A stretch of 64,000 nt of DNA. Origin: Tricholoma matsutake (taxonomy: Eukaryota; Basidiomycota; Agaricomycetes; Agaricales; Tricholomataceae). The stretch covers positions 372,001 to 436,000 of the forward strand of contig AP026543.1 of NCBI GenBank assembly GCA_026075535.2, in the 5' to 3' direction. Under the pieces are notes generated by a model. That model was not told where the DNA came from. It was given only the letters and a program-made list of their open reading frames with translations, and searched no databases. Positions 1 through 11,419 of the stretch are shown in pieces (position 1 is the first letter of the stretch; each line of letters starts with the position of its first letter). The position numbers were made by a program, and so were the translations under genes.

Positions 1-190
1 ATCGTGGATAGTGTCGGGACCCGCAAGAATTCTCGACGCCATGTCGACATAATCCTGAATAGATACTTGATGTTCGGGCAAAGACTCGTCTGGATAGGGC
101 AATACCATGATAGACAAGTTGAATAGATAGTAGAAATTTGTTCAAACACCTCAGGCTATATATGATAATTTCGCTGTGCAGATCCAATTG

Positions 191-206
191 TTTAGGGTTT
201 AGGGTT
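191..206 (+). repeat. Short interstitial telomere-like repeat
   Basis: Two TTTAGGG-like units in tandem lie about 300 bp beyond the end of the helicase gene. They resemble the telomere-type units found near the Penelope-like elements at 7.3 and 44.3 kb, but no Penelope-like sequence was seen here. The rest of 1-490 holds no gene I can support. Confidence 0.4.
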
Positions 207-490
207 GATAACGGATGGTAAATTATCAGCATATCGAGAACTTGTATTCTCACATATCAGCATCAAGTACAGTCCAAGGCACTTAAATCTCCAGTAGGGA
301 AAGTCGTAAAAAGCCAATCTAGATTTGAAAGAAAAGGTTGTCGGCCGAATAGTTTGTATATTCTATCCCACTTAAATCTCCGTTAGCGATCTTCGGGTAC
401 GCAATCATCAAACTTTTATTTGGACTGGTCTAATTGATATGGTTTAATTGATATGATATATCGTATTGCCGAATTACACGTTGCACAAGA

Positions 491-3400
491 TTAGGCACGG
501 GCCTTAGCTCGACGGCTGCTACCCTTCTTCTTTTGGGGCGTGGGCAAAGACAGCGCGGTGGCATTTCCTTGCGAAAAAAGCTTACCAAGGGGTGTCTGGC
601 TAGGGTCGAAACCTTTCGTCGCTAGTTTATCTACCTCTGGATATGAGCGATGCGTTAGAGGTGCCGATGCGGGTTTGCTTAGCCTGCTACCCGATGGGCC
701 GATCAGCTGCTCTGCTGCTGTTCCAATTTTAGTATACAAAAATTTTGTCAATGACAGCTATTGATTACCTTCATCTTCACTGTCGATGTCCATAACTATT
801 CCCGCCCGAGGGCGCTTGGTCCGATTGCGAGAGGGTGAGGACAGCGGAGTTGAGTTTGGGGCATGCAAGTGTTTGCCGGCATGGGAGGAGCCGTGCCTCA
901 AACTTGACTCATCCACATTGTCGAGAAAGGACACAGGCGAATTGCGACCAGGTTCCCCTTCAGTGATGGGGGAGTCAGGCGGCTGCTCATACCTGCTGAA
1001 TGGATCGGAGGAGTCGATGTCCAACTCCATGGGACTGAAAGGGTTCGAGGTACCGAACACATCGTCGGACGTCTGGGACGCCCGTGCGGCGTCAGACATC
1101 AGACCTCTGGCCACCATCATGCCGGTGGAGTACTGAGTCGAAGCAGAAATGGTAGTGGAGGGCTGAGCCATCTGACCGCTGGCAACTGTCGACGAGTTGG
1201 GGCCACGCTGAATTTCGGTGGAGACAAGACTACGATGACCTGCTCCTAGCGGGGTAGGTGTAGTAGGAGAGTTGGACCCCCCAGCCTTGTCCATGGAGGG
1301 CTGAGGTGCAGCAGGCGCAACAGTGGAGTGCTGAGGTGTAGGTGAAGCAACACTAGGCGTCTTGTACTCCCTTGTCCCGTTAGGCGTCTGACTGCCGGCA
1401 ACCGCCGGCGGGGCGGAAAGCACAGAAGTTGCACCAACAGCATCGTCTTTTGGTGGCATATGTGTCGTGGGGGAGGTGGACGTCTCGGATGCCCGTGCTT
1501 CATCTGTGATCTGATCGCCAGTGACGGTTGGCGCAGCTGTGGTTGGGACAGGGCTAGGCTTCAGAGGAGGGTTGGAACTGTCACTCTTTGCCGACTTTGC
1601 CTTGCGCTGAGATTTCTTCGGTTTCTTCGATGTTTGGTCCGACTGTAATTGAGGCCCTTCTCCGGTAGGCCCTTCTCCGGTCACATCATCTGAACCTGTG
1701 TCCTCCGGGTTGCGCTGAAACAGTGACCCTAATCGGGGACATAAATTTGACATCAGAGGGTAGTTTGTATGTGATTCCTGACACTCACGCATCTTGGGCG
1801 TAGCACCTAAGAACGCCTGTTGGATAGCCTCTTTTCCGAAAGAATTGTTGTTGAGAAAAACGTCCGAAGTATTTTTTGCGATTAGACGGTAAATGTGGAC
1901 GTGCTTTGGCTGCGGGTATCGTACAACTCGTCCACAGAGTTGACTATCGTCCTGTGCCGACCACAACATATCCTGGCATCGTTTGAGGACGTGATACATC
2001 AGATAGAGAATGGAGCTCACTATTATGATAAGGATATTTGCAATATCCAAGTTCAAGCCTGTTGCACCGACATTAGAGAGGAGGAGGACTCGCCCTCCGA
2101 CGCTAGAGCGAAAAACCTCGAGGACTTTTGCGCGCTGCTTCTGGGTCATTCCACCATTGTACTCCAATACCTCGATCCCGTGCAGGGCTAACACCTTAAT
2201 TTACAATTTTTAGCTCAGTATGCAAACCCATGCTCAAACCGATTTCATGGCAACTTACCGACTTGATTTGAGGATTGCTCGACGGAAACTCTGAATATAT
2301 GACAACCTTGTCTGGGTGCAATCCATCCTGACCAGTCCTCCGCTCAAAATCATTGCACGGCTCAAGGATGTGGCCATCCGAGGCCACTCGAAGAGGGGCA
2401 ATGTTATCTTCTCTTAGGTGATGGGAGAGGATCTGCACTAACGCGTCGAGTTTGACGGATGCTTTAGCCTTCCATTGTTCAATAGTTTTAGGCTCATCCC
2501 ATTGATGACCTCCCGAGCTACAGCCTGGGTGCAGTAATGATCGCTGGGTGTCAATATAAAAGTTCTGAGGTATGAAGTAATCAGTAGAGATGAAGAAGGC
2601 TGATATATCTCCCTGGACTAACTTGGCTGCTTCCAAGGCGAGCTCCAGCATTGGGGGATTTTAACATCTTGTCCGCCAACTGTTCGAGATTCTCTTGCTC
2701 CCACTCATACAAGTTGAGCAATAATAGGTGTTCGGATGGGGCTGTGATACCGGAGATGAACTTGCCTTCGTTATCTTTTGAGTTACCTGTCCTGCGCATG
2801 ACTTTACCCCTGAACTTCTCCCTAATCAACTTCATCCACTTCAAAGTTACAACCTGCTGCTGAATTTCTGTATTGGCAGGGGTGGCATGTCCCTCGAGAA
2901 CCCCTCTGACAATGATACCAGCTTGTGAGTTTCCATCTTCATCTCGCATCCTTCTATCCTGAGAGCGCGCCCTATTGATGTCGCGACGCATCTCATTGAA
3001 TGCGTCATTATCTGCCGAGGTAAAGATCCCCAACACTCGCCCCAGATTCCAGATGTCCTGGTTTAAGAAAATCAGATTCAGTAGTGACAGATCTCGACAA
3101 CCTCTCACCATGATAGAAGTGGTAATTGGGGTTGCCGTCATGGCAACGGTGAGACTCGATTGCGTCGCAAGCAGAAGGATGGCCTGATAGCGCTTGTTGA
3201 TACTTCGAGCAAAGTGGAACTCATCGCAGCCGAAAACTAGCCAGTCAGTCCCATACACAGTTGTATGCCGATTATCCCCGGCATTCAACCATGGCGTAGC
3301 CGTCGGCTTGCAGGGGTCGTCGTAACTGTATTTCCATGACCGTGAACCATCGCTCTCAATGGCCTGTGAAAACAAATTAGAATGACAAACTAAACATGAA

Positions 3401-5213
3401 AAGCATATCTGACCGTGGTGGCCGCTACGACAATTCGCCTGGAAGGCTCGTGCTTGCTAGTCGCCCAAACTCCTGTCCACCAAGTCTGTCGCTTCTCCCA
3501 AGTTCCTGTGTATGGGAGAATGTCAAAAGATTTAGGGCACAGATATCGACGAAGCTCGTTTGTGAACTGAAGCTTGAGAGATTTTGGAACCGTCAGTAAG
3601 ATTGGCCGCAATGGTATGTTTCCGTCCTTCCCTTGCCACTTCATGCTCTCTGAAATGATATCAATGATACGATACAAACCCCATTTATAGACGTGATGGC
3701 GTACCAAATATGCCAGGGAACTTTTTGTTTTTATGATAGAAATCGCGGAAAAAGGTCAAGATTACCACTGCACCAACGAGTTGCAGCGTTTTCCCAACCC
3801 CGACCTGATCCATCAACATCAACGGTTCTCCCTTGAACACCTGTACAACTATCTTGATGATCCCGACTAATTGATGCCACCGAGGTGACAACAGGCGTAG
3901 AGTGGATGCATTGTCAGTCATGTACTCTTGATCAGTCCAGTAGTTGTGGGCATTGATGTCTATTCTGTCGTTAAAGTCAGGGAGTGCCTTGGTATTCTGA
4001 AGACCCAGGAGCGACCAAAGGTCATCCATCGATTTGGTCGAGAATTCTTCAACTCCTTCCTCCCATTCCACTGGGGGTTCTTGCTCAAAGTCCAGTTCGG
4101 GCACATCCGCCGGTTCCCATTCAACCTGCAAGACTCGTTCATGGATTTCGATCCCCAGCGTCTGAATATCGCTCGTTGATGCGAGGTGAGCAAGGGCATC
4201 ACGGATTGGCTTTGGGAGCCCTGTGAAGTAAATGAGTGACTTAGCTACAATATGATACTTAAAAACACTCACGCTTTGTTAGATCCTTCCCGTTCTCGTC
4301 GAGCCCAAGAGCCGACAACATTCCTTGCAACTGGACCCGCTTCTCCTCCAACAACTCTAGCGATGCTGTATCTCGATATTTCCCTAGCAGCACAACCAGC
4401 TTGTCCATTTTTCGCAAGTAAGCGCGAATTTGTCCAGCGGTTGCGTTCTCTTGTAACCCTGTCGGACGAATATTCATTATATGAATGCCAGAAACAAATT
4501 TGACAACTCTACCTTTCCATACATCCTCCAGATTGTTTCTCTCCATCTCGATTCTACTAAAGTCTCGATTTATGGTTTTTCGGTAAGCATTCCACAGGTG
4601 TGTCACCAGTTCACTAGTGAATCGTTTCGCCTTTAACTTGATGCGATTGGGGTTCGCAGTGTTGACAAGGGCATCAACTCCGAACAAGTCTGTAGCGATA
4701 GCAGATGTATGCGAATCGGTGTTCGCGTCTTCTTGTGTCGGCAACTTGTCATGCGATCAGTTTCTGCGACATACATCGAAAAAAAATCGGATAATTTACG
4801 ACTCTACTGTCATCTTCTGCCATGATTGTCCAGGGATCAGCGCCCCTTTCCTTCAGCGATTTCTCCACCAATGCAAGCAAATTCCACTTCTTCCAGTGAC
4901 GACTGACCCAATCCCGCCAAATCTTGCGTCCTTCTTCGTCAGGATCAGAATTGTTCTTCATGACAAAGGCGTTCTGTTTGGCGCTGTCTATCGTTCTGAA
5001 TTTCGCCACGAAGGATATGAGTGCTGCATGCTCCTTTTCAGGAATTGCGCATGACGTAGGGACCACTGTGTTGAACAGTGGATCGTAGGGTGGAAGAGAG
5101 TAGCCCGTAATTCTCTGCCATTCAAACCAACGCCAAACAGAAGTGTCGTCCTTACGCTTCGGGTCATTTATATCAAGCAGGAGAAGCAGAAGGGGGTAGG
5201 GATCCGAGGGCAT
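491..5213 (-). CDS. SNF2-family helicase-type ATPase, 8 exons, one frameshift
   Basis: Nuclear SNF2-like ATPase; the family remodels chromatin or translocates on DNA. Proposed exons: 5213-4800, 4744-4273, 4220-3705, 3649-3414, 3363-2259, 2194-1789, 1728-769 and 717-491. All seven introns are GT-AG, 50-64 nt. The spliced length gives about 1,444 codons once one base is removed from exon 5. Visible motifs: Walker A DQVGVGKT (around residue 435), a DEFH box in place of DEAH, AMTATPITT, VVIYSEF, and the C-terminal helicase motif QLCGRVVR. The last third is Pro/Ser/Thr-rich and looks disordered, ending in a Lys/Arg-rich tail. The frame breaks at a run of five G (plus strand 2653-2657); dropping one restores a continuous frame. 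This could be a real mutation or a sequence error. The first ATG at 5213 is a guess and an upstream exon is possible. CpG content looks normal. Confidence 0.8.
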
Positions 5214-5668
5214 CGTTCTAGCGGGCACAAATCGATGGTATGCGCCAAACTTAAACGAATTTTTTTTTCGACCAGATAGCTATCGTATGGGTCACAAAAA
5301 TGACAAAAAGAAAGCCATCCATTCGTGGATAGCTGGATGAATGTTCTTCCTGTGCATGGTGTGATGAAAATCAGAATTCCGTCAGGTAGTATCAAAAGAC
5401 CGATCGGTTATGTCAGAAGCACCAAACATAGAGCGCAGCCAAACCATAAGGGGACACCTACAGGTGCCCACATTACAAACTTTCGGACACCACGACCGAA
5501 AGACAGACATTCTGCGAAGTGCGGTTGACCCTGAAGGCCTCATGTCAACGAGGACCCTGCTAAGTACCATAACTTTACCATATTCCCTGAGCATACGAGG
5601 ACGTCTGGGACGTCCATATCATATTGTTTAATGCAATGGTATGCCTCGCTCAGATCGGCCGTCGGCGA

Positions 5669-5998
5669 TGGCTGGCACCAATAAGCATGATTTACCTACC
5701 AATTTTGCTCTTGTACGCAGCAGGCACCAATAAGCACGTTTTACTGAAACCAATCTTGCTCTTGAGTTCAGTCTACAAAAGGTTAGCTGAGCAAATTTTT
5801 CGTCCGTCTGATTTCCGTTGAGCATGACAGGACCACGTTTTTTTAAACCAGGTTGGCTCTTCAGTGTGTCCTTGATAAAAATATAATGCTTACGAGCGGT
5901 CGGGCGTCCAAGACGGCTGTTACGCAGTAGGCACCAATAAGCCCGTTTTACTTAAACCAATCTTGCTCTTGAGTTCAGTCTACAAAGGGTTAGCTGAA
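5669..5998 (+). repeat. Degenerate direct repeats, 3 copies
   Basis: A unit beginning GGCACCAATAAGC occurs at about 5671 (partial), 5722 and 5929. The last two copies share about 75 bp including CCAATCTTGCTCTTGAGTTC and lie 207 bp apart. Differences are mostly single transitions. Function unknown. Confidence 0.7.
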
Positions 5999-6196
5999 CA
6001 TCATTCATGAAATTTTTTAAGTCCCTCGTGCAATTGTTAGTAGATCAACTAGCAACCCTGCAGCGCAGAGGAAGATCTGGCAAAGCATCGGGTTAGGCAA
6101 ATAAATGACATTGATGCCCGTAAAGATGAGAAAGGTGGTTATGTGAGGACTGCACGTGTAATGTTGTCTAAAAGACTGGCCAGAGGTAGGAAATGG

Positions 6197-6309
6197 AAAT
6201 TGTAAGGGTATCTGGCACAATATTGTTGTCGCCTGCGGTCGCCTGCGCTCGCACTGACTTACCACATCAAAATTGTAAGGGTATCTGGCACAATATTGTT
6301 GTCGCCTGC
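6197..6309 (+). repeat. Two identical 40-bp direct repeats
   Basis: The same 40 bases occur at 6197-6236 and 6270-6309, beginning AAATTGTAAGGGTATCTGG and ending GTCGCCTGC. They are 73 bp apart start to start and look like a recent local duplication. No coding role is seen. Confidence 0.85.
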
Positions 6310-7290
6310 AGTCATGCAGACTTGCCATATTATATGTTCACTGTTGTCTGGTGGAATAGCAAGAGGTTGCAAAAGCTGTAACAAGCAATAGCGGGAAACC
6401 CATATCCACGTCTGAGTCATGTCTAAACATTGCAAGGATCACTAACTATAACTATAACTATATCAGACATGTAAAAAAGAAAACTGAATTCGGTAACCTG
6501 CGCTTATCTCAGGACCTGAGCCTGCATGTATGTAGGTAATCGGGTATTAACCTGATAGCAGTGTTCACCATGGTCCAAGTATGGATGGCGGTGACCCGGC
6601 GGTAGAGACCTATCTATCTTACTTTTTCACTAGGCTAGCCTAGTGTGGGAACTTTTTTTTGAGCTAATGGATCATCTCCGTTCAACTTGGACCCTGGAGA
6701 AGTGGTCAAGTACACCCCCCTCCTGTGCTTAATAAGCTCCGACGGTTGGGGCCCATGATAGGCCAGCTTTGTGCAGATGAATCACCTTTTTTTTTTTTTC
6801 AAGTCCAAAAAACATGCCCTAAAGTCATTAGCATCATGTGACATGAAGGGTTGTGTCCCTACAGTAACATTACACATTGCTGAGGTATGTTTGGAATTTG
6901 AATATTAAGTGCTTGGCTGGATATCAGTTATCAGAGCTGAAACAACAGTTCCATTTTGAAAAATACCAATACTGCTGGAAATTTGGTCTTCCACAGAATA
7001 AATTCATTCCTATGACTGATCCAGTTTTCAAGGCAGGTGTCAAGTTGGTTTGTGCGTTTGATGACTTGACACCTTTACTGATATGGTACATCATCAACAC
7101 AGAGGATATCTGGGCAAAAGCCTGCTCTGTTTGCTCAGGGCTGAAAAGTAACATGTCTCCAAGCCCCATTTATTTTACAATGGATGAGAACTAGTTATTT
7201 AGTATTAGATTGCATTCAAGAAAGAATTTAATGGATAAGTAGAATTAATAATGAGCTTGGTATATTGACCCAATTACAATGTTAATAATT

Positions 7291-7308
7291 TTAGGGTTAG
7301 GGTTAGGG
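7291..7308 (+). repeat. Interstitial telomeric repeat (TTAGGG)3 at the Penelope-like 3' junction
   Basis: Three perfect TTAGGG units abut the 3' end of the Penelope-like element. The G-rich strand reads directly into the complement of the element's 3' end. This is the arrangement expected if reverse transcription was primed from the 3' OH of a telomeric G-rich strand. Confidence 0.85.
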
Positions 7309-7350
7309 AGGTGTGTACTACTACCTACAGAAGAGTATGCGAGTTGTGAA

Positions 7351-7412
7351 GGACGACAGGCACTGGGTTATCCTAGTGCATCCTGTTTCGCTTTTATAAG
7401 CTCTTCGGGTCC
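7351..7412 (-). ncRNA. Hammerhead-ribozyme-like fold in the Penelope-like 3' region
   Basis: Read on the minus strand the parts occur in hammerhead order: stem I strand GGAC, core CCGAAGA, stem II hairpin GCTT-ATAA-AAGC, GAAA, stem III pairing ACAGG with CCTGT around a loop, C at the cleavage position, then stem I strand GTCC. Against the canonical core CUGANGA the only mismatch is U4 to C. A GAG/CTC pair lies further out on stem I. Hammerhead motifs are known in Penelope-like elements. The U4 change may make this copy inactive. A second, more decayed copy is at 44152-44215. Confidence 0.6.
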
Positions 7413-7775
7413 GATATCTCGCGCTGATAAGAATCAGCATGACAAACACCGAGGGTGATTTAAATCACGGCCTCGGCCATAAACAATAATCAGTCATCTT
7501 TATTATAAAGAACGCTTACCGATCGCCGAATGGCCGATCAAAAATTTCTAAAAATAGAAAACTTTACCAAGCAAGCCGAAGCCGATGGGAGTTTCCTCTA
7601 AATATAGAAAGATAAGCAGATAAGAAAAATATTTATACTTATATACCGAGCCTAAGCAGGGCATATCTGTGCAATCCCGACTACCCCCCGCCGCCACAAC
7701 AAAGTGGCATACAGCGGTGAGCACTCCGACCCACCCATTCCCGATGTCCTGATGCCGTAGGCTAACATAAACACC

Positions 7776-7831
7776 TTTAGGGTTCCTTTTTAGGGTTCCC
7801 GTTTAGGGTTTAGGGTTAGAGTTCGGGTTAG
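7776..7831 (+). repeat. Degenerate telomere-like units inside the element's 3' region
   Basis: Four or five TTTAGGG or TTAGGG-like units separated by short spacers. A decayed equivalent appears to exist in the second copy near 43835-43855, so they may be part of the element, or mark the junction of a second copy. Confidence 0.6.
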
Positions 7832-8230
7832 CTAAAGTAAATTAGTTATCCGACTGATTTTTAACACGATTAAGCATTAAGACTCACGGTTAGGGTTTGG
7901 GTTAACCACTTAAGCTATAAGTGATCCCCTAGGAATCAGTGTGCGAAAAATTACTTCGTACAATGTCCGTGAGACAATTGTTTATTTGTCTGTAAGAACT
8001 ATGTTATCATTATTGGTTAGCAGCCGCTTACTGCGTCGGCAAATGGTAGGGCGCTTACCCTACTAACGTCAACGCGTCTGAATCTTGAAACTTCACAGGG
8101 TCCACCATACTACCATCTTCCCTAAGACGCTTAAGTACTAGGAGTAGCTTACCCGAGGGCAGTTTACCACGGTGAGTGTAACAAGACCGTCTCCCTCTTG
8201 GGGTTGCGGGTCCATACCTTTACCGTCTGT

Positions 8231-9235
8231 TCAATGGTAACCAATAACCTGGAATAAGTATGCAGGATCGTCAGAAGACATATCAGAGGAGCTTTCCTCG
8301 TCATCATCTTCGACGTGGTCATCTGCATCTAAAGAATCCTTATCTAACGTGGTGAGTACAGTCTTTTTCCAAAGACTGGTAAGGTCAAATAGATTTCGCA
8401 TTCGTTTACGCGAAACTATCAATTTCCGATTAGCCAGGCCTACTTTCCGGACATCTGGGATAGGGCGTGGGCCAAGAGGAGTAGAAGCATCGACACAAAA
8501 TGCCGAGTCTACCCACTCGAGGTCGCCGTTATCGCCAGTGAACTGTCCGTATGCAGATCTGCTCGAGAGCGTCCCTGCATCCGCGGCGGCAAGCCAGCCG
8601 CGCCAGTAGCCTAGGACTGTATCACCTAGTTCTTTTGCATTAAAGTAGTTCCATGCTGTATTAAACTCGGATTTCAGTACTAAAACATCCTCGTGCTCGT
8701 GCTTGGTATTAACCAGGTGGTTTTGCCAATGGGTTGTAATATTATTCTTAGTCCAGTTTGTAATAAGGTTCGACGGGTATCCACGCACGATGTATAAAGC
8801 ACTCAGGCTCTTTATCACATCTATGTAATGAGTATGTAAACTACACAGGGTGGCTAACCGTGACATCTCACCTAAATATGTCCCTTGTTTAACGTCGAGG
8901 GGGTGGTGTGATATCCATGGAATTCTCTCTTGATGGGAACGCGCTTTCCGGTAAGGCATATGCTGCACACGATTTTGTGAATCGCAATATATCGTCATAT
9001 CCAAGAAGGGTAGGAATTTATCCGACGCGCCCCATTCAATCACACATCCTTCGAACTTAACGTTACTCATAATTTGCACTGCTTCTTCTTCAGTAGAAGC
9101 GTAGACAATACTAATGATGTCGTCGATGAACCTCCCATAGAATGGTATCAAGAGATGGCCAAGGACATTGAGTTCACGTTCAAACCACCAACCAATGTAT
9201 GTTGTAACAATGAGACAGCGCCAAGACACCCACAC
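8231..9235 (-). pseudogene. Penelope-like reverse transcriptase, C-terminal part
   Basis: A 334-codon open frame covering the RT palm and thumb. It starts just before the catalytic box YGRFIDDIISIVY, followed by FLDMTIY and then RIPWISHHPLDVKQGT and GEMSRLA, a block typical of the Penelope-like RTs of basidiomycetes. The tail is acidic and Ser/Asp-rich. Both catalytic aspartates of the IDD box are present, and no in-frame stop occurs until 8231. The fingers domain is missing because a TAG lies immediately upstream of 9235 and the sequence beyond is unrelated repeat DNA. It is therefore a 5'-truncated copy that could not encode a full enzyme. CpG content is fairly high, so the insertion looks younger than its neighbours. 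Confidence 0.85.
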
Positions 9236-10880
9236 CTAGGACGACGACCCAGGATGGGACCAGGAGAACCCACCGCTGCGAGCCCCTGCTCGCAGGGTGG
9301 ATGGAGGGATGAATGATGAAGATGAAGATGAACCACGAGGGGGAGAGGATGATGACGATGAATGATGAACCACTACCACAGCACCTCTAACCACTGTGGT
9401 GAACAACTGCTCACAGGGTACAAACAGGGAGCAATGAGATGGGACAACAATGCCAGGGGACCAGGATGGAGAGGGGAATGAACGACGCATGCAGCAAGGA
9501 GGAAGAGAATGGTGATGGGGCCAAAAAAAAACATCAAAAGGCAAGTTTTTTTTCTTTCCCCTTTTCTAATTTCATTTCCTTGTGGCTAACAACAAAAATT
9601 TTAGGTAGTGATTTTACTATTGACAACAACGACAGGTGCCCCCTGATCAACCCCCACTACTGCTATGAGCCCCTGTTCGTGGGGTGGTTAGGTGGTAGCA
9701 TGACCATATGCCCATGAGGAAGGCCACAAGGATGATGGGGTGACATGACAGCAGCACCCACTGTAGCAGGTACCACGACACGAGGAATGCCACCACCCCT
9801 CACCCCCTGTCATCTCCCTCACAGCGAGATGGGGTTTTTCACTTTGTAGCATTGAGACGGCATGATGCCCAACCAGGACACCATAATGACAAACAGTATG
9901 CCACCAGCCACCAGCCTCGTGAGCAACCACTTGGGTCGATTGCGGGTGGAATGACAACAATGACAAGGCTGCCATGATGATGGGGGAGCAGCAATGATTG
10001 GGGGCAAAGGGGAACATTTAGGACAGTGAAAAGGGGTGTTGAGTGGGGGTTGGGTAAACACATGGGAACGACGGGAGCAGGGATGAAACCATAGTCAGCG
10101 ATGTGCTTATATATATATATTATTCTTATTTTTTTGCTTAAACTGCTGCTTAAGTTTCCTTATTGACATGGCTAGGCAGCCCCTTAAGAGCCCAAAAGCA
10201 GTTTAAGAAGCGATATAAGCATGAATAAGGGGAATTTTGCTTAATTCAGGAAACAACCCTACTTATTCTAAGCAGAATTTCCTTAACAGCCATTTGCTTA
10301 ATCTTCCTTAATTTCCACTTTAAGTGCAATAAGGAGACATTAAGCATAATAAGTTAGTGTCAGATTTTCCTGATGTGGTGTGTACACATTATGTAAACTA
10401 ACTCATGTTAGAGAGGCCCATTCCACCTCTAATAAGAGGTGATTGGTGGGATTATCAGGTGTGTAGAACTTGAGTGTGTATTCTGGCCTGCCAATCCTAT
10501 ATTCTGGAAAGGGAAACCTGCTAATATTTCCTTTTCGGGAGATCCAATCATTCAGTTTATTCCCTGAACATATTACAGGATTCATTATAAGTTGTATCTT
10601 GTAAACAAATTTGAAATATATACTTTGAATACAATTATGGTTTATCTCATGCACAAAGCCTCAAACAAATCAAAAAATTGTCCACACATTAGTTTCAAAA
10701 TTTGTTCACCACTATATTCCTTGTTTCCCCCCAAGATACATTTGAAATTTGTTTCCTATATATGCATAGATGTTCATTAGGGTCAAATCTGCGGTTTGTT
10801 TCAAGTAAACCCATTGAATAGATGACATTGCACATTATAAAACAAAAATTAAATGTCTTCAACATTTATTTTCTTACATT
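9236..10880. repeat. Repeat region with hairpins and TTAAG-rich stretch, no supported gene
   Basis: From 9236 to about 10080 the sequence is low-complexity and contains palindromes such as CTGCGAGC-CCCT-GCTCGCAG (9276-9295) and a similar one at 9663-9682. From about 10120 to 10370 it is packed with CTTAA and TTAAG motifs in both orientations, with a weak inverted arrangement around CCTTATTG and CAATAAGG, like a small decayed MITE. From 10370 to 10880 it is AT-rich with nothing recognised. Confidence 0.6.
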
Positions 10881-10884
10881 TCAA

Positions 10885-11060
10885 CTAGGGATGCCGAAGT
10901 TTGGTTTGGTCCGGTTCTCTGAGAGGTTTCTCTGAACCATGAACCTGAACCTGATGGTGGGCAGGGAGAGGGCAGAACCGCGAACCAGAACTGACAGAAC
11001 CGGGTTTGGCAGGTTCAGTTCTGGTTTGAACTTGGTTTGAACCTTAGAACCTATGTGGTT
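10885..11060 (+). repeat. GGTTC/GAACC-rich repeat, left copy
   Basis: The block begins with ACTAGGGATGCCGAAGTTTGG and continues as irregular GGTTC, GAACC and TTTGG units. A block of the same composition at about 11925-12105 ends with the reverse complement of a similar edge sequence. The two edges form an imperfect inverted repeat around about 850 bp. Confidence 0.6.
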
Positions 11061-11080
11061 AGCACAAAAATGTGATTCAC

Positions 11081-11419
11081 CCTATGAGCAGTGGCTCATA
11101 GGCATGGGGGCAGGTGCCACTGTTCATCGTTGTGGGAGGGGGGCATGGCTGTTAGCACCTGGTTCACCCTGTGAGCAAGTGCTCGCAGCGGTGGGAAACA
11201 GGTGCTGGGGCACTGTCTCCCTCCTCCCTTGTGGTAGACACCCACAATCCACCCTAGAGCGGGTGCTCATAGACGTGGGGGTGGGTACTGTGTTGTTCAG
11301 CATTGTTGTCGTCCATCCCTGGTGTTGTCTTCCTCTTTTTGTTATGGTGGGGTAATCGTTTGTTGGCATTGCCTGATGTTGCTGGCACCCACGATACCCT
11401 ACAAGCAGAGGCTCATAGG
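11081..11419 (+). repeat. Family of short palindromic hairpins
   Basis: Four hairpins in 340 bp: CCTATGAGC-AGTG-GCTCATAGG (11081-11102), CTGTGAGC-AAGT-GCTCGCAG (11169-11188), an imperfect one at 11253-11272, and CCTACAAGC-AGAG-GCTCATAGG (11398-11419). Most are followed by a G-rich tract. The same hairpin type is found at 9276 and 9663. Related stems with a constant 4-nt loop suggest one repeat family rather than chance. Confidence 0.65.

Larger units (their letters stand above)
5214..7290. other. Intergenic region with short repeats, no supported gene
   Basis: About 2 kb between the helicase gene and the Penelope-like element. It holds the repeats listed separately at 5669-5998 and 6197-6309, a short ACTATA-type tandem near 6445 and homopolymer tracts near 6650 and 6790. 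The open frame at 6877-7194 has no recognisable motif and is not called as a gene. Confidence 0.6.
7309..9235 (-). mobile_element. 5'-truncated Penelope-like retroelement, telomere-attached type
   Basis: The element runs on the minus strand: a partial reverse transcriptase (9235-8231), then about 920 bp of 3' untranslated sequence ending at the TTAGGG array. Its 3' part (about 7309-7815) is repeated at 43830-44257, so the 3' end is defined by two copies. Endonuclease-lacking Penelope-like elements that attach to telomeres by priming on the G-rich strand are known from basidiomycetes (the Coprina type); orientation and junction here fit that type. The 5' end stops just upstream of the catalytic Asp box, as expected for incomplete reverse transcription. 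The stretch 7776-7831 has further TTTAGGG-like units, so two head-to-tail copies cannot be excluded. No GIY-YIG endonuclease was seen, but the region where it would lie is not independently defined. Confidence 0.8.
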
